From Fodinibius salsisoli (GTDB lineage: Bacteria > Bacteroidota > Rhodothermia > Balneolales > Balneolaceae), in the NCBI RefSeq assembly GCF_026229185.1, contig NZ_JAGGJA010000004.1:307852-371851 (forward strand): a stretch of 64,000 bases of DNA, written 5' to 3'. Shown one piece after another: positions 17,925-25,937 of this stretch. The position numbers and the translations under genes were made by a program. Numbering within the stretch: position 1 is the stretch's first letter; every line of letters starts with the position of its first letter. The notes under the pieces are model-generated. The model was not told the DNA's origin and did no database searches. It saw nothing but the letters and a program-made list of their open reading frames with translations.

Positions 17925-17973
17925 AAAGACCAACGTAAAAAGCAGGCTATTTAAAATTTAAATAAATAAAGTT

Positions 17974-18498
17974 ATGCAAAGGAAAATAATATATATCATC
18001 ATTGCTGTCACATCATTTGTTCTGTACGGAGTTTCCCCATTATATGCGCAGATACCTGCAGATGGAGGGCTCAGTAACCGATATATCCGAGTTGCTGAAA
18101 TAGGACAATTGACGGATTCAGTAAGCGTTTGGGGAGACGTAGCCAGTGCTGGTCGTTATATTATACCAGAGGGAACGAATCTTCCAGAATTGATATCTTA
18201 TAGTTTTGGATATACCCAACTTCGAGGTAGGGAATCAGACATAAACTGGGCAAAAACCCAAATTGAAGTCAAAGTATCTCGTTATCAAGAGCACAGAAGT
18301 CAGGTGGATGTCGCTTTATTCAGATACAGATACCAAGATCCTGAACCTGTGGAGATGTTTGAGTTTGATCTTCAAAATAATGATATCGTGACGCTCCAGG
18401 TAAGGAGGAAACCGTCATTTGGCGACTATGTAGGGGTCGTTGCTCCAGTATTGAGTGTTCTTGCAACCTCAATACTGCTATTAGAAAACCTCAGATAA
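17974..18498 (+). CDS. SLBB-domain exported protein with C-terminal membrane segment
   Basis: A 174-residue protein with an N-terminal signal sequence ending at Tyr-Ala-Gln (about residue 26). A single SLBB-like beta-grasp segment follows (SVSVWGDVASAGRYIIPEGT, then LPELISYSFG). The C-terminus is hydrophobic (VVAPVLSVLATSILLL) and looks like a membrane anchor. It follows the Wzc-like gene by 49 bp and precedes the ABC transporter by 46 bp. Wza-type export lipoproteins have a polysaccharide-export domain plus SLBB domains and no C-terminal anchor of this kind. This one lacks the export domain, so it may be an accessory periplasmic part of the export complex. Exact function is not known. Confidence 0.7.
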   Translation: MQRKIIYIIIAVTSFVLYGVSPLYAQIPADGGLSNRYIRVAEIGQLTDSVSVWGDVASAGRYIIPEGTNLPELISYSFGYTQLRGRESDINWAKTQIEVKVSRYQEHRSQVDVALFRYRYQDPEPVEMFEFDLQNNDIVTLQVRRKPSFGDYVGVVAPVLSVLATSILLLENLR

Positions 18499-18544
18499 AG
18501 CTGTCGGTAGTTATGGCTATAATTTAAATTTTGGAGATTCAATT

Positions 18545-20341
18545 TTGCCTAAAACATTAAAAAAAATATTCTACGTCCTTCCTGAAGGCGACCCGCTTAA
18601 ATTATTTATACTTCTGTTGCTCATGCTTTTTGCGGCTGTCATGGAAGTGGTTGGTATCGGGATGATTCCAGCTTTTGTGGCCATTGTAGCTGATCCGGAG
18701 AGGGTTATGCAAATACAGTGGTTACAGCCTATGTTTTCGATCCTGCAGATAGAATCCTCCCGCGATCTTTTAATCTGGGGATCTGTTGCATTGTTAGGTA
18801 TTTTCATCATCAAGAGCGCTTATATCATTACATTCAATTATTATGAAGCCCGGTTTTTGTATACCAGGAGATATACCATCAGTCACCGGATGATGAAATC
18901 ATATATGCATGCTCCTTATACTTTTCATCTAAATAGGAATACGGCTGAATTATTACGGAATATAGCGCATGAGGTTAATGTATTTATAAATAATGTGGTC
19001 TCAAATATGCTAAAGATGACCAGAGAGGGAGTGATGGCATTTTCCATTCTGACTTTTCTTTTCGTTATGGAACCGCTGATAACATTGCTTGTGATAAGTT
19101 TGTCAGGGGTAGGGGCCGGTACTTTTATTTTGTTTAATAAAAGGAAAATGAAGGAATATGGAGAGGAGGAACAGAAACGAAGAACAGGGATGATTAAGGC
19201 ATTGAATCAAGGATTAGGGGGAATAAAAGATGCGCGTGTTTTAAATAGAGAAGAAGAGTTTATAGATAAATTTAGTATAGAAACACTCATAAGCACGCGA
19301 CTAAAGATCTATATTAGGTTTATCCAGCAAATACCACGACCAGTTGTAGAAACTACAGCAGTACTGGGAATGCTTTTAGTCGCAGTGCTGCTGGTATGGC
19401 AGGAGCGATCAATGGGAGCCATAATCCCAATATTAACGCTGTTTGCTATGGCTACCGTACGTTTGATGCCTTCAATACAGCAGCTGGTATCGAACTATAC
19501 CAATTTAAGGTATAATATGGTTTCCCTTGAACCCTTGTATAATGACCTGAAGGAACTGGAAGAATATAATACCAAATTTTTAGAAGATCGCAGGAGTAAC
19601 AAGCTCCTTGACTTTAACAAGAAAATTGAAATCAGAAATGTTAACTATCGTTATCCGCAAGGAGACGTTGAGGCCTTACACCAGATTTCTATTACTATTC
19701 CCAAGGGAAAGGCCGTAGCTTTTGTGGGAGCCTCAGGAGCGGGTAAAACTACAATGGTAGACCTTATATTGGGACTGTTAGAACCGAACGAAGGCGATAT
19801 TCTTGTAGATGGTACCAACATTAATGGCTGTATTTCAGCTTGGCAAAGGAATATAGGGTATATTCCGCAATCAATTTATCTGGCTGATGAAACCTTGCGT
19901 TCGAATATTGCATTTGGGCTTCCAGAGGCCGAGATTGATGACTCAAAAGTAAAGGAGGCCATTAGGTTAGCACAATTAGAAACAATGGTAAGCCATCTTC
20001 CTCATGGCTTAGATACCATCGTAGGGGAAAATGGTACCCGGCTTTCCGGGGGACAACGTCAGCGTGTGGGTATTGCTCGAGCTCTTTATCATAACCCAAA
20101 GGTTTTGATAATGGATGAGGCTACCTCTGCGTTGGACAATATCACAGAGAAACAAATTACCAGTGCCATAGAATCATTGAAAGGGGAGCGTACACTAATT
20201 ATGATCGCTCACAGACTTACAACCGTAAAAAATTGTGATAAGCTCTATTTTATGGAAGAGGGAGAAATAATCCAAGAGGGAAGCTATCATGATCTGGTCG
20301 ATTCAAATATAAAGTTTCGAGAAATGGCCTTGGAAAGCTGA
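18545..20341 (+). CDS. ABC transporter, fused permease-ATPase, PglK-like flippase
   Basis: A 598-residue half-transporter with a TTG start and GGAG about 10 bases upstream. Six membrane segments occupy residues 18-310. The ATPase has Walker A GASGAGKTT (about 398-406), Q-loop YIPQSIYL, signature LSGGQRQRVGIARAL and Walker B VLIMDEATSALD. The segment VRLMPSIQQLVSNYTNLRYN just before the ATPase resembles the equivalent part of Campylobacter PglK, which flips undecaprenyl-linked oligosaccharide across the inner membrane. The presence of PglC/D/E/F homologues makes this role likely. An MsbA-like lipid exporter is the alternative. It forms an operon with the Wzc-like and SLBB genes. Confidence 0.85.
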   Translation: MPKTLKKIFYVLPEGDPLKLFILLLLMLFAAVMEVVGIGMIPAFVAIVADPERVMQIQWLQPMFSILQIESSRDLLIWGSVALLGIFIIKSAYIITFNYYEARFLYTRRYTISHRMMKSYMHAPYTFHLNRNTAELLRNIAHEVNVFINNVVSNMLKMTREGVMAFSILTFLFVMEPLITLLVISLSGVGAGTFILFNKRKMKEYGEEEQKRRTGMIKALNQGLGGIKDARVLNREEEFIDKFSIETLISTRLKIYIRFIQQIPRPVVETTAVLGMLLVAVLLVWQERSMGAIIPILTLFAMATVRLMPSIQQLVSNYTNLRYNMVSLEPLYNDLKELEEYNTKFLEDRRSNKLLDFNKKIEIRNVNYRYPQGDVEALHQISITIPKGKAVAFVGASGAGKTTMVDLILGLLEPNEGDILVDGTNINGCISAWQRNIGYIPQSIYLADETLRSNIAFGLPEAEIDDSKVKEAIRLAQLETMVSHLPHGLDTIVGENGTRLSGGQRQRVGIARALYHNPKVLIMDEATSALDNITEKQITSAIESLKGERTLIMIAHRLTTVKNCDKLYFMEEGEIIQEGSYHDLVDSNIKFREMALES

Positions 20342-20408
20342 AGTTTAAGAGGAAAGAAATGGTCCAAACCTTCTCGTGGTTTCTCTTTTATTAAGACTAA
20401 AATAACAT

Positions 20409-20443
20409 CCGTAAATATTTACTCGCCGGAGTAAATATTACTC
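20409..20443. promoter_or_regulatory. Tandem activator palindromes upstream of the epimerase gene
   Basis: Two neighbouring sites. The first is GTAAATATTTAC within 20409-20425. The second is the perfect GAGTAA-ATA-TTACTC at 20429-20443, with centres about 19 bp apart, close to two helical turns. They lie about 110-140 bp upstream of a -24/-12-like element at 20550. The arms are those of the palindromes at 8097 and 13187. Confidence 0.55.
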
Positions 20444-20549
20444 ACTTGAAATTACCACAGGTAAAATTAAAAGCCATTTTAAAGGGCTGAATAAACGTTT
20501 TGTTGGATTTATAAGAGGGAGGATGAATAAAAAATAGGTAGCAAGATGT

Positions 20550-20566
20550 ATGGCACGTTTTTTGAA
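20550..20566 (+). promoter_or_regulatory. -24/-12 (sigma-54-like) promoter of the epimerase gene
   Basis: ATGGCACGTTTTTTGAA has the full TGGCACG -24 consensus and TTGA at -12 with correct spacing. It is 73 bp before the ATG at 20639. The -12 GC dinucleotide is GA here. Confidence 0.5.
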
Positions 20567-20638
20567 ATATATGTGATACATCCATGTAAACTTACAGAAT
20601 AGTATTTTGAATGCTTCAAAAAATAGAGAGAAAACTTT

Positions 20639-21721
20639 ATGAAGATATTAGTAACAGGAATTGCGGGTTTTATCGGATTTCATCTTACCAAACGATTGGT
20701 TAGGGAAGGGCACAAAGTTGTTGGCCTGGATAATATTAATGATTACTATTCTACCGATTTGAAATATGATCGGTTGGCTGAATTGGGAATTTTAAGAGAA
20801 AGTATTGTTGAAGAAAATATAGTAAAGAGCTGTACCAACAAAAATTTACAGTTCACAAAGGCAGATCTGGAAAATAAACCTCTTATTGACCACCTTTTTG
20901 ATACAGAAGACTTTGATGTTGTAATTAATCTTGCGGCACAGGCAGGTGTCAGGTACAGTTTAAAAGATCCTTATCGTTATATAGACAGTAATATTTTTGG
21001 ATTTTTAAATCTATTGGAAGGTGCAAGACACCATTCCATAAAACATTTCATATACGCCTCATCCAGCTCGGTATATGGGGGTAATACAAATATGCCTTTT
21101 TCTACTAAAGATAATGTAGATCACCCGATGAGTTTATATGCCGCCAGTAAGAAATCGAATGAACTGATGGCGCATACCTATTCGAACCTTTTCAATATAC
21201 CAACCACAGGGCTACGTTTCTTTACCGTGTATGGCCCTTGGGGACGGCCGGATATGGCATTATTTTTATTTGCGGAAGCAATGCTGAAGGGAGATCCCAT
21301 TAAGGTATTTAACTACGGTAAGATGGAGCGTGATTTTACATATATCGATGATATTGTAGAGGGCATTACTCGATTAATTCCCCGGCCACCGTCTTCAAAT
21401 ACAGATTGGTCTGGTAATAATCCGGATCCGTCTACAAGTTTTGCCCCTTACCACATCTTCAATATTGGCAACAGCAATCCTGTTAAGCTAATGGATTTTA
21501 TCGGTGAAATTGAGAAGCAGCTGGGTATTGAGGCTAAGAAAAATATGTTACCGATGCAGCCAGGAGATGTACCCAAAACGTGGGCAAAAGTAGATGATTT
21601 CTTTGACTATACTGATTTTAAACCCGAAGTGGGTGTTGAGGAAGGAATTGAAGCATTCATGAGCTGGTATAAAAGCTACTATGTAGAAAGTAAACAGTAT
21701 AATATCGCTTTACCTTCTTAG
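20639..21721 (+). CDS. NAD-dependent sugar epimerase, UDP-glucuronate 4-epimerase-like
   Basis: A 360-residue SDR enzyme. The NAD loop is GIAGFIGFHL (residues 7-16), followed by VVGLDNINDYYS, which is characteristic of the GAE family of UDP-glucuronate 4-epimerases. The active site has ASSSSVYGGN and YAASKKSNE (Tyr-x3-Lys). TVYGPWGRPDMALFLF and ERDFTYIDDIVEGI also match this family. It should interconvert UDP-glucuronate and UDP-galacturonate. It is the last gene of the plus-strand polysaccharide island and has its own sigma-54-like promoter, so an acidic sugar is likely part of the glycan. Confidence 0.88.
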   Translation: MKILVTGIAGFIGFHLTKRLVREGHKVVGLDNINDYYSTDLKYDRLAELGILRESIVEENIVKSCTNKNLQFTKADLENKPLIDHLFDTEDFDVVINLAAQAGVRYSLKDPYRYIDSNIFGFLNLLEGARHHSIKHFIYASSSSVYGGNTNMPFSTKDNVDHPMSLYAASKKSNELMAHTYSNLFNIPTTGLRFFTVYGPWGRPDMALFLFAEAMLKGDPIKVFNYGKMERDFTYIDDIVEGITRLIPRPPSSNTDWSGNNPDPSTSFAPYHIFNIGNSNPVKLMDFIGEIEKQLGIEAKKNMLPMQPGDVPKTWAKVDDFFDYTDFKPEVGVEEGIEAFMSWYKSYYVESKQYNIALPS

Positions 21722-21930
21722 GAGTCTATTTGTGGATACACTGCTACAATGTATTCAAAAAAATATTGGTAGCCATGGGCGGCGACATCGAATACTACTT
21801 TGGTAGGTGAACTTTAGCCTTGAATTCGGGTTAGGTGCACGAGATTTACCAACGGATGGAATAATAATTGGGTACACCACAAGCCTAAAAGTGGTTATCC
21901 CCGATAAAGAGTAAGTTTATATTCATAAAT

Positions 21931-22836
21931 TTAGGGCTTGGTGCCTTGTAGGATGGTGCTGAGTGTATCCATAAATGGTCCAGGCCGTTCCAGCTTGGGA
22001 TCATCACGTGTTTTTTCAATGATGTGTAGTGGCCATCCGTAACGTTGGCTCACCTTGTGGGCTATTTTTAGCTTATTTGCTTTGTCATGTCGCCCCCAAA
22101 TCAGGGCAGTAGGTACGTCTATTTTTTGGAGGTCATCGTCAGGGATTTTTGGGATGCCAAGCGTTTTCATAAGTAATTGCAGGGCATCACTGCGTTCTTT
22201 ATCGCGGGCACATTCGAGATTGTATTCCACAAAGGGTTTCCATTTTTCTCCCATCTGATTTTGTAGTTCATCCACGTCGTACATGCAGTGTGGAAAAAAC
22301 TTGTCGAAGTTCTTCTCGGTTGGCCAGATCATGAACCGAAATAATCCGAAAGCAAATCCCGGTGTTGGTCTGAATTTGTCCAGTCCAAGTGAATCAACGA
22401 GCACCAATTGTTTAATTTGCTCACCGTGATTAACGGCAAAACGAGCGGAGATAGCACCGCCCAGGATATGACCTACTAAGATAGGAGAAGTTGAGCAGGT
22501 TTTGGTAATCAGTTCGCTGAGCCACTGGAATACGAGATCTGTATCCAATGCATCATGGCTAACTTTTGACGCTCCGTGTCCCGGTAAGTCTGGGACAATC
22601 AGTCGATGGTTTTTCACCAGTCCTGGAATAACACGCATCCACCAGAGGGATGTTTCGCCGGGCCCATGTAGTAAGATTATAGGTTCTCCTTCACCGCTAA
22701 CAAGAACGGCCGTGGATATTCCAGCAAGGTCCATCCGATGTTCAGTGGCTGGGATGTCTGCCAAGAGTTCGCCCCGATATTTACTATTAGATGTGCTACT
22801 TTGCTTTGTTGAATGGTCAGATAACAGTGTATACAT
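21931..22836 (-). CDS. Alpha/beta-hydrolase-fold protein lacking the catalytic Ser and His
   Basis: A 301-residue protein from the ATG at 22836, chosen because AGGAG lies 6 bases upstream; a GTG at 22854 would add six residues. The fold is clear: the oxyanion region is LLHGPGETSLWW, then VPDLPGHGAS, the nucleophile elbow, and the acid segment ALIWGRHDK. However the elbow reads GHILGG (residues 122-127) where active enzymes have GHSLGG, so the nucleophilic Ser is Ile124 (codon ATC). The C-terminal segment that should carry the histidine reads TRDDPKLERP with no His. Only the acid Asp251 remains. It is therefore probably not a hydrolase but a ligand-binding or partner protein. It lies downstream of, and on the same strand as, a LuxR-type regulator. 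Confidence 0.85.
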   Translation of the reverse strand: MYTLLSDHSTKQSSTSNSKYRGELLADIPATEHRMDLAGISTAVLVSGEGEPIILLHGPGETSLWWMRVIPGLVKNHRLIVPDLPGHGASKVSHDALDTDLVFQWLSELITKTCSTSPILVGHILGGAISARFAVNHGEQIKQLVLVDSLGLDKFRPTPGFAFGLFRFMIWPTEKNFDKFFPHCMYDVDELQNQMGEKWKPFVEYNLECARDKERSDALQLLMKTLGIPKIPDDDLQKIDVPTALIWGRHDKANKLKIAHKVSQRYGWPLHIIEKTRDDPKLERPGPFMDTLSTILQGTKP

Positions 22837-22956
22837 TTTACTCCTCTCATTCACTTTATATTTATTTGTTAATCCCCCTATGGCATAAAGTTTTTCTTGA
22901 GGGGAAGATCTTATTTCAAATATAAGTGGTGGGAGATCGCAGTGAATCGGAGAAAG

Positions 22957-22997
22957 TACCCAAATTTTAGAAAGGTAAAATTTGGGTAATATTACCC
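22957..22997. promoter_or_regulatory. Overlapping palindromes between the LuxR-type gene and the pseudo-hydrolase gene
   Basis: A perfect 13-bp-arm inverted repeat (TACCCAAATTTTA, 6-base spacer, then its complement) spans 22957-22988. It overlaps a perfect 14-bp palindrome GGGTAATATTACCC at 22984-22997. They lie about 120-160 bp upstream of the pseudo-hydrolase start. Without a T-run on the minus-strand 3' side this looks like an operator rather than a terminator. The neighbouring LuxR-type protein is the natural candidate to bind it. Confidence 0.5.
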
Positions 22998-23013
22998 ACA
23001 GATTAGTTTTAGA

Positions 23014-23053
23014 GTTATTCGTTATTAGCTATTGGATGTCTATAACGAATAAC
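23014..23053 (-). terminator. Inverted repeat just after the LuxR-type gene
   Basis: Perfect 12-bp arms GTTATTCGTTAT / ATAACGAATAAC are separated by 16 bases and start about 14 bases beyond the minus-strand stop at 23067. The stem is AT-rich and lacks a clean U-tract, so termination is possible but an mRNA-stabilising structure is as likely. Confidence 0.35.
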
Positions 23054-23066
23054 AATTAACTAATAA

Positions 23067-24701
23067 CTAAATCATATCATGTTCATAGGCGTACGCGGTG
23101 GCTGCCGCCCGTGAATCCACACCAAATTTGCCCAGAATGTTGCTGACGTGCCGGTCTACTGTTCGTTCACTGATAAAAAGCTCGTTGGCAATTTCTTTGT
23201 TCGTTTTGCCGGTAGCCAAAATTTGCAGTACCTCCAGCTCTCTGGGGGTAAGCCCATGTGTTTTATCTGATTCATGTTTCGGAATGAGTGAATCAACTTT
23301 ATGAATATCTGTTGTAGCACCAAGCTGCTGAAAGACCGCTCGGGCGGCACTGATCTCTATTTTTGCCGTATCATGATCATTAAGTTTGAGATAAGCCAAT
23401 CCCATTAGTCTCTGGGTTCGTGCGGACTCATATCTTGCTTCAACTTTATTAAAAAGCTGCCAACAGTGACGCAGTTTTTTAATCGCTTCCCTTGGCTTTG
23501 ACTTTCTAAGCAGAACATTTCCAGTTGATTGCTCAGCGATAGCTATTAAAAATGGGCTATCGAGTTCAGCGGCGATTCCAGCGAGCTCATCTGCACTGTC
23601 TTCTGCGCTCTGTAATTCTGCCGCCTCCAACATGATTTCTATGAAAGCCGGCAGTATATTGGCGCGAGCCATCCGGTTTGCAGTCTCTTTTGCTATATGT
23701 TGGATGGCTGTTTTAGCGGCCTGAACTTCTCCCTGGGCTAACCTAAGAAGTGCGAAACCCGGCTGTGGATTACGTCCCCATTTACTGGCTTGATGGTAGG
23801 CGTTCTCAGCGTGTGAAAATTGTCCCTGTAGGCGATAGAGCTCAGCTTGTCGGTAAAAAGCTTCTCCTGTTGCTGATGGGTGGGATGGCCGGGGAAGGTT
23901 ACAGGCCTGTTGGGCTTCTTGCAATGCAACCGGCCATTTACCTTGTAGTTGCATGATTTCAGCGCGACGGACCAGACATTGTCCGCGATAAGGAATAAGG
24001 TCGGGCTGAGAGTCGCACCAGCGGCTTAAGGCGTCGGTCCATTCCCGGGCACGTTGCAGATCATAAATCTTTTGGCATGTTTCAATAACAGCACAGTATA
24101 CAATACCGGCCACAATAGGAGAGGTTTCATCCGACACTACCGCTACCATCGCCTCATCAAGCAGAGTGGTACCATTAGTAATTTTGCCCTGATGGATTAA
24201 AGCCTGACCAGATCCAAGCCGTGAAAATGTAAGTAGGTCTGGATTATTAAATTGATTCCCGATCTCTCCAGCTTTACTAAATAGTTCAAATGCGTTCTCG
24301 GGATCATCCTGACGGAGGCATTGTAAGGCCTCAGGTATCAGTAAAAAACCTTGCTGTACACATTGTTGTCCATACTCATCGATGAGTCGTCCAGCACGGG
24401 CAAACCAACCACTACCTTGGGCGTGTTCTCCCTGGTTAAATAGTATCATCCCCAACCAAAACGCACAATTTATGGCTTTTGGGGTATCATCTTTGTTTAA
24501 AAATTGATGATGTGCACGACTAAGGAGATCAATATATTCGGATTCCCTTCCAATCAGGTAAGCGGCTTTAGCTAATTGTTCAAGATCATGGGTTCCAAGT
24601 GGGTTTTTATTATCTGCAGCTGACAGAAATTTATAAGCGTCGCTCCAAGATTGTTGCTGAAATGCTTGACGCCCCTGTTTAAGTCGTTTATTCGCATTCA
24701 T
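23067..24701 (-). CDS. LuxR-family transcriptional regulator with TPR-like repeats
   Basis: A 544-residue protein from the ATG at 24701, which has GGGGAGAAAG upstream; the frame extends 24 codons further to 24773 without a better site. Residues 1-470 are helical repeats of TPR type (SDAYKFLSAADNKNPLG, AINCAFWLGMILFNQGEHAQ, ARTQRLMGLAYLKLNDHD). The last 65 residues are a LuxR/GerE helix-turn-helix (GLTPRELEVLQILATGKTNKEIANELFISERTVDRHVSNIL). No ATPase domain of MalT type and no receiver domain are seen. It probably senses something through the repeats or a partner protein and controls the downstream pseudo-hydrolase gene, which is inference from adjacency. Confidence 0.88.
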   Translation of the reverse strand: MNANKRLKQGRQAFQQQSWSDAYKFLSAADNKNPLGTHDLEQLAKAAYLIGRESEYIDLLSRAHHQFLNKDDTPKAINCAFWLGMILFNQGEHAQGSGWFARAGRLIDEYGQQCVQQGFLLIPEALQCLRQDDPENAFELFSKAGEIGNQFNNPDLLTFSRLGSGQALIHQGKITNGTTLLDEAMVAVVSDETSPIVAGIVYCAVIETCQKIYDLQRAREWTDALSRWCDSQPDLIPYRGQCLVRRAEIMQLQGKWPVALQEAQQACNLPRPSHPSATGEAFYRQAELYRLQGQFSHAENAYHQASKWGRNPQPGFALLRLAQGEVQAAKTAIQHIAKETANRMARANILPAFIEIMLEAAELQSAEDSADELAGIAAELDSPFLIAIAEQSTGNVLLRKSKPREAIKKLRHCWQLFNKVEARYESARTQRLMGLAYLKLNDHDTAKIEISAARAVFQQLGATTDIHKVDSLIPKHESDKTHGLTPRELEVLQILATGKTNKEIANELFISERTVDRHVSNILGKFGVDSRAAATAYAYEHDMI

Positions 24702-24861
24702 AGTCAGCTTTCTCCCCAATCCATTGTTACATTTATGGTTCAGAACCCAAGGTACTTTTACGGTAAAAGGCACCCTATTATTTTAAGTTAACAGTATTGC
24801 TATAAACTTCAAGGAATGAACAATAGAGAGGAGAGGTTTCTAAAGGGCCAAAATAAAAAAA

Positions 24862-24890
24862 GGGAAGAAATTGATTTCCAATTTCTTCCC
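24862..24890 (-). terminator. Bidirectional rho-independent terminator after nuoH
   Basis: A perfect 12-bp stem GGGAAGAAATTG / CAATTTCTTCCC with a 5-base loop. Runs of A on the left and T on the right provide a U-tract in both directions. It closes the nuoA-H operon 24 bp after the nuoH stop and separates it from the LuxR-type gene. Confidence 0.85.
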
Positions 24891-24913
24891 TTAATTTTTT
24901 TAAAAATTATAGA

Positions 24914-25924
24914 CTATCCTAACCAATGGTGGTAGCCATAGATCAGAACTGCCAGAATAAGAAAGTTAAAAATGCTAATGGGGAGCATTCGTTTCCAGCC
25001 CAACTTCATAACCTGGTTGTACTTGAACCGTGGAATAGTCCATCGAACCCAGATGAAAGTGAATGCCCAGAAAAGGGTTTTAATTGTAAAAACGGAAACA
25101 TCCAGAATCATTTTCATGGTTGAACCCATCTCCGGCAACCAATACCCCGCAAAGGGCAGATGGTAACCACCGAAAAAGAAAGTAGTGATGAGCATACTTC
25201 CGATGACGACATGCATATACTCAGCAAGAAAGAACATTCCGAATTTCATAGAACTGTATTCGGTATGGAACCCACCAACAAGCTCTTGTTCAGCTTCTAC
25301 CAAGTCAAATGGAGTTCTGTTTGCTTCTGCAAAGGCCGCTACAATAAAAATGACTGCTGCAATGGGATTTCGGAAAATGTTCCACCATATTTCCTGTGAA
25401 TTAACCACGTCAATCATGCTTAAGGAGCCAGAAAATAAAATACAGGAAGCAACGGCCATCCCCATAGGAAGCTCGTAACTGATCATCTGCGCTGCGGCAC
25501 GAAGTCCTCCAAGAAGAGAGTATTTACTGTTAGAGGCCCAACCGCCAAGTGTAACGCCATAGACTCCTAAGGAGTTAACAGCCAGCAGGTAGAGCACAGC
25601 CGCGTTGATGTCGGTTACATATAAACCATCTCCAAAAGGGATGACGGCAACCGTCATCAGTGCGGTAACCACCGGAATGACTGGCGCAATAGCATGTATT
25701 GTTTTAAAACCTTTGGCCGGGGTAACATCCTCTTTGAGCAGCAGCTTAACAACATCCGCCAAAGGCTGGAACAGCCCAAGTGGACCCACTCGGTTTGGAC
25801 CAAGCCGATTTTGAATAAAAGCTGATACCCGTCGTTCGGCATAAACGGCAATAGCTGCAGAATTGAGCAGCATGAATAGGGCAATTCCTAAAACAATATA
25901 TGAGGTTGTTGTTACAGGCTCCAT
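24914..25924 (-). CDS. nuoH: NADH-quinone oxidoreductase subunit H
   Basis: A 336-residue integral membrane subunit of complex I with about eight membrane helices, at the junction of the peripheral and membrane arms near the quinone chamber. Diagnostic segments are ERRVSAFIQNRLGPNRVGP near residue 30, MISYELPMG near 155 and AEANRTPFDLVEAEQELVGG near 205-225, all typical of NuoH/ND1. It is the last gene of the nuoA-H run, 13 bp after nuoG, and is followed by a strong terminator. nuoI and later genes do not follow. Confidence 0.95.
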   Translation of the reverse strand: MEPVTTTSYIVLGIALFMLLNSAAIAVYAERRVSAFIQNRLGPNRVGPLGLFQPLADVVKLLLKEDVTPAKGFKTIHAIAPVIPVVTALMTVAVIPFGDGLYVTDINAAVLYLLAVNSLGVYGVTLGGWASNSKYSLLGGLRAAAQMISYELPMGMAVASCILFSGSLSMIDVVNSQEIWWNIFRNPIAAVIFIVAAFAEANRTPFDLVEAEQELVGGFHTEYSSMKFGMFFLAEYMHVVIGSMLITTFFFGGYHLPFAGYWLPEMGSTMKMILDVSVFTIKTLFWAFTFIWVRWTIPRFKYNQVMKLGWKRMLPISIFNFLILAVLIYGYHHWLG

Positions 25925-25937
25925 GTAATAGTGTTAT

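Noticed and set aside
20361-20390. Possible terminator AAACC/GGTTT after the ABC transporter gene
   Set aside because: The stem is only 5 bp and the T-run is interrupted; too weak to call.
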